A DNA stretch of 64,000 bases from Zoroaster sp. YZ-2022 (GCA_029582265.1 CM055826.1:37022127-37086126), one strand, 5' to 3'; shown: positions 30,211-41,382, numbered from the stretch's first letter. Numbers and translations: made by a program. Notes: generated by a model from the letters alone, not told the origin.

Positions 30211-32156
30211 AGTATAAAATTACTACTAATATAAAACATGTCACATCATAACGAATCGCTTATAGTAAGAATAAAAACTTCACGTACAAATTTATGACTG
30301 AATAGAAGTTCAGGTCTTCGTGGATACCATTTAAATATAACAAAAAGAATGGTTTGCTTCCATACTGATGCACATTATTCTAAACCGAGTATAACAAAAG
30401 CTGGGGATCTAAGAACGGCTGTTTTTAACTGATGTTACCTCGTTATTATGTAACATGGAAGTAATTTTATTTTCTGGGCCATCATGGTTAGAAATATTAG
30501 CATTACCTAAAACAGACCAGACTATATCACCCGAATTTGTCAAAAATCATGGACCAAAATCCACTGAATGGCTTTGAGATTACTTCAGCACCTGTATCAA
30601 AGTTCAGAAAATCCCAAAAATATGGAGACATGCTAAAGTAATGGAATTCTAAAACCGGACAAGGCCAAGACCCGGCAGCTACCATTCAATAAGCCTACTG
30701 TGCATAATCTACAAAAGTGATGGAGAGACTAATATACAATCGTATCCAACCCATTGTGGATCCTCAACCCCACCTGAGCAGGCTGCTCTCGTGACAGGAC
30801 GCTGTACAACAGACCAAGTAACACTCCTCACAGAAGACAACTTCCAAAAAGGTCTCAAGAACGGTGCTGTACTGGTCGATCTATCAGCAGCATATGACAC
30901 GGTATGGCATAAAGGTCTTTGCCCTAAAACTACACAAAATCATACCTGATAATACCTTAGTAAACTTTCTCATGACAATGATCACCTGCAGAAGCTTTAC
31001 AATGACGGGTTGGCGAAGAAACCAGTAAAAAATGCTCTGAAAAAACGGGATCCTGCAGGGCTCAGTGCTCGCACCGATTTAATTCAACATTTACACTGCT
31101 GACCTACCAACCACTGTCTCAAAGAAATATATCTACGTGATGACAAAGCACTCCTAACCTCTGCTAAAACTTTAACAAGCTTGAAACAACACTTGGCAAC
31201 CGATATGGAACTTAAGCCGTTACATTTCCAAAAACTGGAGACTCGACTTAACATCACCAAAACTGTTTAGCAACTAGACTGGCTAACTACAAAATCAAAG
31301 TCGCTTTGCAATGGCACAATAACAATCATCCCAGATGATGATTTCCCAAGTATCTTGGTGTTACTTTGGACAGATCTCTCAACATACAAAAGCCATCTCA
31401 CACAGCTCGCACAGAAAGCCAACACTGCAACTGTCTCATTAGACAACTAGCAGGCCTTTCCTGGGGCGACTACAACGTTTCTTCTCAGCAATAGCTTTAG
31501 TATACTCTGTAGAGTACTGTGCACCGTATGGGCAAGGAGCACCCACACCAGCAAGATTGACGACATGTAGCCCCTTAACAACACCATGCATCATCTCAGG
31601 ATGTACTGTATCAGATCAACTCCCACCAATACCTTCCAGTAGTCAGTGGAATTGCTCCTTATGAAGTCAGACGCCAGCACCAATACTTCGTTTCTGCGCC
31701 GACGTGTCGCTGGTGTGACTTCATTTGCTTCATCAACTGTTGTCAAACACCAATCAAAAACCTCCACCACAACTGCGACGCCATCAAGAAATCGTTACCA
31801 TCGACAAGCCCACAAACTGCTAGAAATTAGCATTGGATCGCACTCCAAAGACTTGGGCACTAACCACGGGCGATGAATATGTGGCAAGAATCAGAATCCA
31901 GGACGTGATATTTAACCACATTTTGCCACTGTTGGGTCAAACTTAACAGACTAAGAACTGGCCATGGCCGATTTGGATACAACATGCTCCGCATGGGACT
32001 AAGTGACAACGCTAAATGTACCTGTGGTCATGATGACCAGACTGTACATCACATCGTTCATGACTGTATTATTTACAGATGTGATGGAAATTTAACTGAA
32101 CTCGACCAGTCTGTATTAAACTGGATCCATAACCTAACCTTGTCATGTTAACTTTG

Positions 32157-32187
<31 letters not shown>

Positions 32188-32188
32188 A
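30211..32188 (+). pseudogene. decayed Jockey-type LINE (RT and C-terminal zinc motif)
   Basis: A reverse transcriptase remnant for target-primed insertion. Visible are RT motif A (GAVLVDLSAAYDTVWHKG, near 30,860-30,918) and motif B (LQGSVLAPI, near 31,050). At motif C a one-base loss in TACGTGATGACAAAGC breaks the YADD box. Near the C-terminus there is an AKCTCGHDDQTVHHIVHDC zinc-knuckle motif (near 32,010-32,068) and a stop. The 3' end is a TAAA repeat at 32,157-32,188. The CxCGxxxQTxxH ending is usual in Jockey/I-group LINEs. Many frameshifts and stops make it dead, and no endonuclease domain could be read. Confidence 0.8.
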
Positions 32189-32534
32189 GCAGTCCACAGC
32201 ACGAATCAGATGATGTTCTATCTACCCCATATAACTGTATGCAAGTTAAGTATAATTATATCTCCCTGGCCCCACAAGTACAAGTATACAAAAAATTATT
32301 ATAGCTTTGTTTTGGGGAAGTAGCAAATGTACATGTACTATCATGGTAACAAAATGTGATGCTGTGAAAGTGTGTCAACACACAAATCTAGGGCGTTTTC
32401 CCTCCTCCATGGTAAAACATGATTAAATTAGATACTGCAGACTTTGCAGACGGCTGACTCCAAGTTGTATGTTTGTAGAAAAGCAAAATTTCAAACAAAT
32501 TTACCTGAAAAATTCAAAAATCGATGGGCCTTGA
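32189..32534. other. no gene seen
   Basis: Follows the LINE tail; no element end or ORF recognised. Confidence 0.4.
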
Positions 32535-32665
32535 AGAGCAAGGCCCTAAAGTTGCAAGGCTTTGACCCTCAAGGCCAAGGCTTTTGCCCTCAAGCCTTAA
32601 GGCTAAGGCCAAGGCCCTAAAATCAAGCCTTAAGGCTAAGGCTCAGTATCAAGGCACTACATCAC
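32535..32665 (+). repeat. AAGGCCAAGGC-type tandem repeat, right part
   Basis: GACCCTCAAGGCCAAGGC, CCTCAAGCCTTAAGGC. Continuation of 30,060-30,210. Confidence 0.8.
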
Positions 32666-32811
32666 TGCCTGGTACTCTAAAGGTCACGCAAAGTGTAAAC
32701 AAGTCACACTGTCGTTGTAATTCGGTTGAGCCTAGTCTGTGAGTAGAGGAAAATTGTACTTAGCAAAATTAATGCAGAAATATTTGTGATTGCAAGTACA
32801 GTGTAATACTA

Positions 32812-33015
32812 ATAAAAATAACTGGATTTATAGAGCGCCAAATTGCCGAAGGATACAAGGCGCTTTTACATTACATGTAAATCCTTGGTCACTGGGTCAA
32901 TATCAATCCTTAAACTCTCTCAGCTCCCTGGGGAGTATACAACCCTGAGCTACCGTAGTGCATCGGAAGCTTTTTCAACAACAATATCAACCTCTACCCT
33001 CACAAGTAATGTACT
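32812..33015 (-). repeat. SINE body/tail, no promoter
   Basis: TTATAGAGCGCCAAATTGCC, CAAGGCGCTTTTACATTAC, CTCCCTGGGGAGTATACAAC. A 5'-truncated SINE of a variant body. Confidence 0.6.
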
Positions 33016-33032
33016 AATTTTTAATACTTATT

Positions 33033-33128
33033 TTTGTGATTTGACAAAAGTAAAAAATCCTGAAAAATGGGTAGCTGGCCTGGGTTTCCTTTTGGTCTAG
33101 AGGAAAAAACCTCCTGGATGTTTAGTTT
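33033..33128 (+). repeat. element Q, left fragment
   Basis: TGTGATTTGACAAAAGTAA to CCTCCTGGATGTTTAG. Confidence 0.7.
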
Positions 33129-33280
33129 TTCTGAGGTGCTGTATTTAAAAAAATAAGTTTAATTATTGCTCATCAATTTTAGTTCAATTTGAAGAAATTA
33201 AACCCAGTCCTGTCCACTATGGGAATCCACACTCTATTCACTAGAGCTGTGAATGTTTCAAATTTCCCCCAATGTGCAAA

Positions 33281-33440
33281 TAAGGCTGTGTGTTTTCGGT
33301 TATTTCGGGAACCGTATACCCGAAATTGGAAATCTTCGGACACCCGGTTACCCGTAAACAATTTTGTAAAAACACATAACTACTCCCGAATGTATAAAAA
33401 TAACTAATATGAACATAAGTTTCTCTCGTTTTATTAGAGT
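33281..33440 (-). repeat. hAT-A fragment
   Basis: AAGGCTGTGTGTTTTCGG, CCCGAAATTGGAAATCTTCG, CTCTCGTTTTATTAGAGTC. Confidence 0.8.
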
Positions 33441-33519
33441 CTGATGTGCAAACTAATTAAGCTAATATGTTTGAAAACAGGTTGGTTGCTTATTGTACAA
33501 TATAATGGACTTCTTAATT

Positions 33520-33889
33520 TTAACCCTCCTGTTTGACCATTTGAAACCATTCAAAATTTCCACTTACCAAAATGCCCATTGGTTTTGTACACACATGATG
33601 ATACCATTTGAACAGTGTTGGTAGCAAGCTTTACTACCATTCAAATCCATTCAAATGCATAGAGGGTCCATTGATTCACCACTTAGAAGTATCCAAACAA
33701 GGTTTTGTATTAGCTGTACTACCATTTGGAAAGATCCAAACAAGGTTTTGTATTAGCTGACCTACCATTCAAAACCATTTGGTGAAATCAATACTGTACA
33801 GTTATTTCACCATTCAAAACCACAAAAGCGAATGGTTTCAAATGGTGGATCAACTTGTATGAAAAAGGTACCAGAAGTAGGAGGGTTAA
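33520..33889 (+). mobile_element. TTAA-1 MITE (copy 3)
   Basis: TTAA 33,520-33,523 and 33,886-33,889; tips CCCTCCTGTTTGACC and GAAGTAGGAGGG. Confidence 0.9.
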
Positions 33890-33926
33890 GAAGTTTTTCA
33901 AAAACATTACCAATGGTTCAGATAAT

Positions 33927-35250
33927 TTAACCCTCCTACTACGTGTACATACATGTACATGTACATGTAGCTGCACTTCAGTGGCAAGTTGCTATAGTGG
34001 TCAAAATCAGTCAACTGCCTGTTTTGATAGTTCAGATTATTTAACCCTCCTACTATGTGTACATACATGTACATGTAGCTGCACTTTAGTGGCAAGTACA
34101 TTTGTAGCTATAGTGGTCAAAATCAGTCAACTGCCTGTTTTGACTGTTGACCCAAATGTGCACACAGGGGCATTTTTTTGACTGTTTTTTTACTGTCATT
34201 TTGACCACCCTGAACAATACCAGACAATGCTTTTACCAGTCAAAAACAGTCAACTCATTTTGACCTGTAAGTGTACTTACTACACGTAAGGTTTGACAGT
34301 GTTTGACTTTTAAGTGCACTAGACATACCTGTTGACCCAAATGTGCACACAGGGGCATGTTTGACTGTTTTTTTACTGTCATTTTGACCACCCTGAACAA
34401 TACCAGACAATGCTTTTACCAGTCAAAAATGGTCGACTCATTTTGACCTGTAAATGTATTTTACTACACATAAGGTTTGTCAGTGTTTGACTTTTAAGTG
34501 CACTAGACATACCTGTTGACCCAAATGTGCACACAGGGGCATGTTTGACTGTTTTTTACTGTCATTTTGACCACCCTGAACAGTATACAAAGCAATGGTT
34601 TCACCACTCAAAAACGGTCGACACATTTTGACCTGTAAATGTACTTACTACACGTAAGGTTTGACAGTGTTCGACTTGTAAGTGCACTAGATATACTGTA
34701 CCTTAGCAAGTATATCGACATTTTGACTGATTTTGACCCTTGTAGTCACAGGAGGGTTTGACTTGTTCGACTTTTACAATGTAAGTGCTCAACTTTTTAG
34801 ACAGTACATACATGTACATATGGAGTGTCGTGGCCGAGCAGTCTAGCTTACCAGACTCAAGTTCTGGTGTTAGCAGCAGAATGTGGGTTCGAATCCCGGC
34901 CGTGACACTTGTGTCCTTGAGCAAGACACTTAACCATAATTGCTTCTCTCCACCCAGGGGTTAAATGGGTATCTGTGAGGGCAGAGTTGGTTGATTAGCC
35001 CTACATGTATATACGCTGTAATAGCAGCAATTGAGCTGTATACTCCCCAGGGAGCTGAGATGGTTTCAGGAATGATTTATGAGCCTTATGAGCCTTATGA
35101 GCAGGGGTAATAATATAATGCGCCTTGAGCACCACTCAGTTGGTGGATACGTGCGCTATATAAGTCCACACATATTATTATTATTATATACCTTGGCAAG
35201 TATATCAACATTTTGACTGATTTTGACCCTTGTAGTCATAGAAAGCTTAA
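33927..35250 (+). mobile_element. TTAA-6 element, internally amplified, SINE inside
   Basis: TTAA 33,927-33,930 with CCCTCCTACTACG. A second start (TTAACCCTCCTACTATG) lies near 34,041, and a ~185-bp block (CTGTTGACCCAAATGTGCAC...) occurs three times (34,144, 34,329, 34,513). SINE at 34,818-35,190. The far end TTGACCCTTGTAGTCATAG reaches a TTAA at 35,247-35,250. Confidence 0.75.
34818..35190 (+). mobile_element. tRNA-Leu(CAA)-like SINE, near full length
   Basis: A box GTGGCCGAGCAG, ACTCAAGTTCTGG, B box GGTTCGAATCC, the shared body, TATATAAGTCCACACATATT and an ATT tail. Confidence 0.9.
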
Positions 35251-35735
35251 CCTTCCTATTCTCAAAACCATTCGTTTTTCATTGGGTTTTGAGGGATCGA
35301 ACTTTACAAGGATTTTTAATACTTAAATGTCCCCAATGCAATTACATGTATAATATACAACCATAGTTTGTTTGTATGTGAACATTACATTGTGTTTACC
35401 ACAAACTCACATAATGTAAGTAGCAATATATCCTTGAATTACCAACTGAGAAAATTACCACTCAACCAACCGAAGCCGCCAATTTGATTGCAGTGGCAGA
35501 GAGCTGCTTCACAGTCCACAGACATGACACATAAAAACACGATTATGTCTGACACATTTTATATTGCCAAGTCATGCGTATTTTGAAGTCAAACAAAGTT
35601 GTGATGCCTCAAAAGGCGAGAATTTCCATGTGGAATTTTAAAAAGAGATGTTAGCTAACTGTAGCCGAGATATAAGAACCTTTGCTTAGAAACCTTTGCA
35701 CGTACACATTTCTATAGCGACTACATGTACATGTA
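35251..35735. other. no gene seen
   Basis: No recognised repeat or ORF. Confidence 0.4.
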
Positions 35736-35739
35736 TACA

Positions 35740-36066
35740 GTGCCATACACACGTCGGTGTAGGGCAAAAAAATTAAATCAATTGTTTATCACCCGACGCA
35801 AGAATTTCATCAAACCATAAATATCGCGGCACCCGCTGCTAGAAAGGATTCTAGCCGGCCAATCGTCATCGGGCAAGCTCGGTGGTCGAGAGGTTAAGAT
35901 GTCTGCACTGGTAAGCAGGAGGTCGTGGGTTCAAATACCGCCCGCGTCGCCTGTGAAGTTTTCTCCACAGACACTCGGAAAGCATACAGTGCCATACACA
36001 CTTTGGTGTAGGGCAAAAAAATGAAATCAATTGTTTATCACCCAACGCAAGAATTTCATCAAACCA
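35740..36066 (+). mobile_element. tRNA-Thr-like SINE in tandem arrangement
   Basis: ACGTCGGTGTAGGGC at 35,751 and ACTTTGGTGTAGGGC at 36,000 (249-bp period). Between them the head GCTCGGTGGTCGAGAGG, CTGGTAAGCAGGAGGTCG and the B box GGGTTCAAATACC (weakened). Confidence 0.8.
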
Positions 36067-36082
36067 TATACATGTATAATAT

Positions 36083-36377
36083 TGGTTATCTATAATTGTT
36101 TAATGTGCCGTAGCGGCAAAATCCATCAGTGCACTTTTGTAAACATGCCCTTACATATATCTTCAAAATGCACCACTGTGTGTGCAATTTCCGTTGATAC
36201 ATGTACACGTATTTCATATTCAGCACTTACGTATATGACCTGTACTTCTTGCCAGGTAGTAATTTTGTCCCATTTGAAGAGGCGAAAGCACCAGTTTCCA
36301 ACAGTGCTGAATTTTCCCCAAAAAAGTGCCCCTTGGAGGATTTTGCAGGATGTGGGGGTGGTTAGGGTTAGGGTTAA
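36083..36377 (+). mobile_element. TTAA-4 MITE
   Basis: Left tip lost; AATCCATCAGTGCACTTTTG, GTACTTCTTGCCAGGTAG, CCCCTTGGAGGATTTTGC, then GGTTAGGGTTAGGG and TTAA 36,374-36,377 (one extra TTAGGG). Confidence 0.8.
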
Positions 36378-36721
36378 AGAACAAAATAATCTGAAAACAT
36401 TCACGGGTTGGATTCTGTATTTTGGAATGGAAAGATGGATGCAATTTACAGACATTCTCCTAATGCTGTACGTTCCTTTAAGCGTACGCGTACATGTACA
36501 TGTACATCAACACGTACGTGTACAGACCAAATACCTTGGCCCAGCAGGGATGATTATTTAATTGGAATTATGAAACTAGCGCCCTGTCTCAACTTTGAAT
36601 CTTGTTTGTGTATCATGAAATTTAATATCAGAAGTGCCAACGCCCAGAACAACGAAGTTCTCCATCTTGTAATGTGATGACAAGAATGTCAATTTGAAGA
36701 GTGGGTTTGCCTGTTATGATG
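36378..36721. other. no gene seen
   Basis: CGTACGCGTACATGTACATG-type palindromic run at about 36,483-36,522. Confidence 0.4.
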
Positions 36722-36862
36722 TACAGGTACACCAGCCTGGGTCTCCCTAGAGAGGACAAAGCCCCCTGAACCTCCTGGATGTTTAGTTTTGGAGGATTTA
36801 CAGACTCTCCACATCCCCACACACACAAGACACTTGACTGTTTGGACACAATACAGGCTACT

Positions 36863-37239
36863 TGAAGTACTTGATTAATCACGAGTAACTGACTGCGTTT
36901 TTAACATTACTCAAGTTTTTTAAACCCTTTAAATTGTAGCATTAATCATACCCGTCATAGCCTACATGTAGGTCACTGGTTATTTGCTTATTTCAAAAAT
37001 ACTTTTTATTATATTTTATGATAATTATTCCAAAGCATCTGATATTATTTAAGATTTTATTTGTTTAATAATTAAACAATGACTTAAGAATCAGTCATTA
37101 CTCGTACATGTAAATGTGTTATTACTCACACAATTGTATAATCGCAGTGGGACGATTAATTGAGTAGTAAACAGACACGAGTACAATTAACGATTATTAC
37201 TCGCGATTACTTGAGTAATCGCACTACTCGCCCAGCACG
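36863..37239. mobile_element. MITE rich in GATTACTCG/CGAGTAATC
   Basis: Words GATTAATCACGAGTAACTG, GCGATTACTTGAGTAATCGC and CTACTCGCCCAGCACG. The tip GTGCTGGGCGAGTAG (inverted) resembles hAT-type tips. Exact left end uncertain. Confidence 0.5.
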
Positions 37240-37568
37240 AACTACATGTACTACAAGGGTCAAAATCAGTCAAAATCTTGATATACATGCCAAGGTATAT
37301 CTAGCACACTTAAAAAGTCAAACACTGTCAAACCTTACGTGTAGTACATGTACAATGTAAGTACATTTACAGGTCAACATGAGTCGACTGTTTTTGACTG
37401 GTAAAAGCATTGTCTTGTATTGTTCAGGGTGGTCAAAATGACAGTAAAAACCAGTCCAAAAAATACCCCTGTGTGCACATTTGGGTCAACAGTCAAAAAC
37501 AGGCAGTTGACTGGTTTTGACCTCTCTAGCAACTTCCCACTAAAGTGCAGCAATAGTAAGAGGGTTAA
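37240..37568 (-). mobile_element. TTAA-6 MITE
   Basis: CTACAAGGGTCAAAATCAG at the left, GCAATAGTAAGAGGG and TTAA 37,565-37,568 at the right; GTCAAAA words throughout. Confidence 0.8.
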
Positions 37569-38254
37569 CCAGTTCGCTTCGGATGCCGTGTATACACGCA
37601 ATTTTCTTTTGTACAGCGGATCGGAGAGCGTCTAAACACGCATTCCGATTTTTGTGTGTGTCACCGGGAGACTTGTCAACACGTCACATGTGGCGTGCCG
37701 TCGTGGCGGCTGACGTGTATACACGCAATCGTTTCTCGGAGTCCATGGGGTCATGGTTCGGTGGCCCCGGACAAAATGCACTGCAAATACTGAACGAGTT
37801 CCCTCTTTTTGTTGATTTTTGCCTAATCCCTTTATCCAAGACCTGTTCCTTTGACGTACCAGCCAAGCATTTGTAAAGACAGATTTATATCCATTGTTTA
37901 CGAGGCATTCGATCTCTCTCCAGGTATGCCGTCTTTTCGACCGGGTGGTGGTCGCTAATAGGCCGTTGCATCGGAGCTTGCCAACGGTCTAATTGTGCTG
38001 AACAAACACAACCGTAATTAAAAAACTAGCCATTTAATTCTCAAAATGTCAATGAGTAAAGGTGTTTATTTGGTTGTCCGAACTTAGTTTCATTGAAATG
38101 TCAATGAGTAAAGGTGTTTATTTGGTTGTCCGAACTTAGTTTCATTGACAAAAAAAAATTATTAATGGCTAGAAATTTTTTCAGATTTTTCACTGAAAAT
38201 AAACCCACACGGGGACCGAAAAAATAAAAAATATTCCCGACATCAACTGGTTAA
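37565..38254. mobile_element. TTAA-9 element, 686 bp
   Basis: TTAA 37,565-37,568 (shared with the TTAA-6 element) and 38,251-38,254; tips CCAGTTCGCTTCGG and CATCAACTGG. The left half is CpG-rich with two CGTGTATACACG palindromes (37,587 and 37,714). The right half has a 51-bp tandem duplication (ATGTCAATGAGTAAAGGTG, 38,046-38,149). Confidence 0.65.
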
Positions 38255-38328
38255 TTAAGAAACTGAGGCAAAGGGAGATATGTAAAATAAATCCTGCAAT
38301 CAGGAAAAATCCTGAGAAATCACAGGCC

Positions 38329-38927
38329 CGAGTTCAATTGGGACTTCTTTGGTTGACTGATCCTTGTAGAATTAAGCAGGAGCATAAAGCTGCTCTTTGC
38401 TTGGATTGCTCCGACCTTTGACAAGTTTAAGGTTCATTTCTCACTCATCAGTCCACAGCAGGAACAAGACCTGCGGTATACGACTTTAATGTTGACCTAA
38501 CATTTTTCCCCCTTGGGGACACACACTGCAAAGAATGTTTACGCAGTACTTTTGCCAAAAGTTCAGCACCATCTGTAATCTAATCTTTGAAAACAAAGCC
38601 AATATTTGCTTGCCTTCCAGGAAAGTCCTTCTACCGTTTGACAAAATCTTGATTTCGGCTTCTGGTAAATCTGTTTTTCCAAGGTTTGTCTTCGACCTTA
38701 AAGATGAATCATCAGGTTTCATTTTACTACATGTACATGTCCTTTGATTGTAATTTCAGACAACTTTCTTTTTACATTTACATTTTATTTTGCTAATTAG
38801 TTCTCTGTTTTATTGTACCCCACTCCCTGTCTGAGTCTTTGCTTTTTACCAAATATATACTCTCTTTTTCCAGCCTAATACTCCAGCTTTCCCTGTAGTT
38901 TTATCCAAACCATGCTTGTAATTATCC
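38329..38927. other. no gene seen
   Basis: A 78-codon minus frame and a 70-codon plus frame overlap at 38,486-38,747. Neither has a recognisable motif or splice context. Confidence 0.4.
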
Positions 38928-38934
38928 AAACCAT

Positions 38935-39094
38935 TCTCCTGAGGACAATCAGAGCACACTGATCAAAACATCGAGTTGTACCTCCAGTTCTTTTCAGAAC
39001 TACATGTAATTACTACTCAATTGAGAATTTCACATGGTGTCACCGCAATTAGTCTTACTTATCCTCCTCACCATGCAAAGCTACAAGTTTTACC
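38935..39094 (+). mobile_element. mobile unit Z (copy 3, ~160 bp)
   Basis: Flanked by AAACCAT (38,928-38,934 and 39,095-39,101). TCTCCTGAGGACAATCAG... AAAACATCGAG... CACATGGTGTCACCGC... CCATGCAAAGCTACAAG. Confidence 0.8.
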
Positions 39095-39181
39095 AAACCA
39101 TGCTCGATATGTGGCAGAGTGCCACCCCCCAATGTCCCTATACACTAACACACTGTTGTTCTATTGTTAACAGACCTCCTC

Positions 39182-39265
39182 TCCCTCTCCCCCCCCCCCC
39201 GAAATCCTCTAAAGAATTCCTAAGATTCCTGGAACACAATGAATACACAATGGGGGGGGGGGTGC
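39182..39265. repeat. facing C-tract and G-tract
   Basis: A run of about 13 C near 39,189 and a run of about 12 G near 39,251. They could pair as a hairpin arm. No gene between them. Confidence 0.8.
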
Positions 39266-39296
39266 GCACTCTGCCGCATATCTACATTAGTATCAT

Positions 39297-39645
39297 ATAA
39301 TAATAATAATAATAATAATGTGTGGACTTATATAGCGCACGTATCCACCAACTGAGTGGTGCTCAAGGCGCATTATATTATTACCCCTGCTCATAAGGCT
39401 CATAAATCATCTCAGCTCCCTGGGGAGTATACAGCTCAATTGCTGCCATTACAGCGCACATAGGGCTAATCAACCAACTCTGCCCTCACAGGTACCCATT
39501 TAACCCCTGGGTGGAGAGAAGCAATTATGGTTAAGTGTCTTGCTCAAGGACACAAGTGTCACGGCCAGGATTTGAACCCACATTCTGCTGCTAACACCAG
39601 AACTTGAGTCCGGTAAGCTAGACCACTCGGCCAAGACACTCCACA
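39297..39645 (-). mobile_element. tRNA-Leu-like SINE, full length
   Basis: AATAATAATAAT tail, GTGGACTTATATAGCGCACG, body, B box GGATTTGAACCC, CCAGAACTTGAGTCCGG, A box CCACTCGGCCAAGAC. Confidence 0.9.
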
Positions 39646-39985
39646 TATGGCTTTATCTATTCACATCTAATCCCTCCTTTGTCTGGTCCCAAGCCCCTGA
39701 CTCTGCCCCTGTTATCCTCTTCTTTTGTGTATCTTTCGCACCTGACTAACTTTCCCGCAAACTCTTGTGTACACAGGTACATGTACGTATACACATGTGT
39801 AGAGTACATGTACGTATACATACCTGTGTATGTTTATATTGTCAATTTTAAGGCTGTAGCAGATATCCGGGAACCCAGATACCAGACCAAAACTGGTTCC
39901 AATTACTCGTAAACGACTTTTGAACATTTTTACTGAACATTTAAGCCACACAAATGGAGATCTCTGATTTTTTTTTTTTACATGT
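39646..39985 (+). other. no gene; hAT-A fragment at 39,851-39,965
   Basis: 39,760-39,840 is made of TACATGTACGTATACA-type palindromic words. AAGGCTGTAGCAGATATCC begins a hAT-A left-end fragment. Confidence 0.55.
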
Positions 39986-40015
39986 AGGTGTTCGCGTGTG
40001 ACAGCGCGAACACCT
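39986..40015. repeat. hairpin AGGTGTTCGCG...CGCGAACACCT
   Basis: 11-bp perfect stem, 8-nt loop. The same stem start (AGGTGTTCG) recurs in the hairpin at 52,307-52,333. Confidence 0.85.
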
Positions 40016-40289
40016 CTTGAAACACCTCCTTATTTAACATGTCCCAAAATAAATTTAAGGAAATTACTGATGAATTCCAATGAAAAAAATATGTATATTT
40101 CAAAAAAATGTCCAGTAAAATAGAACAGCAGCAGAAAACATGTGCGATCTTGTATCTTTAACACTGACCCACTGGCAAAACGCCAGATAAAAACACAACG
40201 ACCCAAAACAAACATCACCTGCATATAATTATTAATCCCTAATCTAATAATGACTGATGAGTTATGTTTACATGTATATGAGCATAAAT
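40016..40289. other. no gene seen
   Basis: AT-rich; no recognised features. Confidence 0.4.
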
Positions 40290-41118
40290 GTTGTCAATTA
40301 TCAATGGCCACGATATCGGCGATATACAGCTCTCCAGATATTATCGCCTCAATACGCGGATTTTTTAAATACATGAAATTTAAAATGTACATGTATCGTA
40401 CGTTAATCCTAACCACCCCACATGCTCCAAAATCCTCCAAGGGGCACTTTTTGGGAAACATTCAGCACTGTTGGAAACTGGTACTTTCACCTCTTCAAAT
40501 GGGACAAAATTACTACCCGGCAAGAAGTACAGGCCATAAGTGCTGAATATGAAAGATCAACGAAAATGCATGGTGCATTTTGAAGATAAGGGCATGTTTC
40601 CAAAAGTGCACTAATGGATTTTTGAGGATTCATGAAGGTTCCTAGCCAGAATATCTAGGGGGTTAGGGTTAAGGACATTGGACACCGAAATATCTACTGA
40701 ATGTGAACAACCTCACAAATACACTGGTCAGTGTACCATGTGATCCTGGGACTAGCCTTTATTTAGCTAAGGCCCACACGGCAACCAGTAGCTAGCACAA
40801 AAAAAGACCACACATGCAAGTAGTGGGAACATGAGAGGTGCCGCGTCATGATTTCGAACAGTTTTTGTTTTTTTTAGCTCTTCACAGTACCGTAACTTCA
40901 TTGATATCACCGTATAATGACATGAAGTTTGGAGACAATTTATCACTCCAGCGATAATTTAACTAAAAAGAGCGATATAAATTTGATATCGGCTATATTT
41001 TTGGAATATCGTCAATATGGCAATATTTCGCTATCTTCGAAGCCATAACCGATTTAGCCAATATTTTTTTGAATATCGTATCATTACGATATTATCGTGA
41101 CATCGCCCATCCCTATTA
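40290..41118. mobile_element. hAT-C element (copy 2) with nested TTAA-4
   Basis: CAATACGCGGATTTTTTAAAT, GACATTGGACACCGAA, GTAGTGGGAACATGAG and ATATCGTCAATATGG match 5088-6507. The TTAA-4 insertion at 40,403-40,672 uses the TTAA that TTAA-5 uses in the first copy. Confidence 0.75.
40403..40672 (-). mobile_element. TTAA-4 MITE in hAT-C
   Basis: TTAA 40,403-40,406 and 40,669-40,672; tips TCCTAACCACCCC and GGGGGTTAGGG. Confidence 0.88.
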
Positions 41119-41213
41119 GTCAACAAATGAACGTGAAAACAAGTTTGAAATACACTAGAAAATGTGGTGAATGCATCTAAATTAGAATTTCTGCACAGTT
41201 ACTGAATACTGAT

Positions 41214-41345
41214 TAAGGCTGTGCCGGGTACCCGGATACCCGACCGAAACTGTCATTACTCGATTCCATTTTTCGGTTCCAATTACCCATAAACGACTTT
41301 TTAAAATTTCTCCTAAACATTTAAACCACACAAATGGAATTCTCC
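41214..41345 (+). repeat. hAT-A left-end fragment
   Basis: TTAAGGCTGTGCCGGGTACC to CACACAAATGGAATTCTCC, then lost. Confidence 0.8.
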
Positions 41346-41382
41346 AATATTCTGTTAACAAACCATCTTAAACAAGAATACC

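Larger units (their letters stand above)
36722..38328 (+). mobile_element. element Q split by a 1.4-kb block
   Basis: Left part to 36,862 (CCTCCTGGATGTTTAG, CACAATACAGGCTACTT). Right part 38,265-38,328 (GAGGCAAAGGGAGATATG, GAGAAATCACAGGCCC). The interval holds an ACTCG-rich MITE, a TTAA-6 and a TTAA-9 element. Confidence 0.65.

Noticed and set aside
36031..36561. 176-codon frame
   Set aside because: It starts in a SINE tail, crosses a whole TTAA-4 MITE and ends in unassigned DNA.
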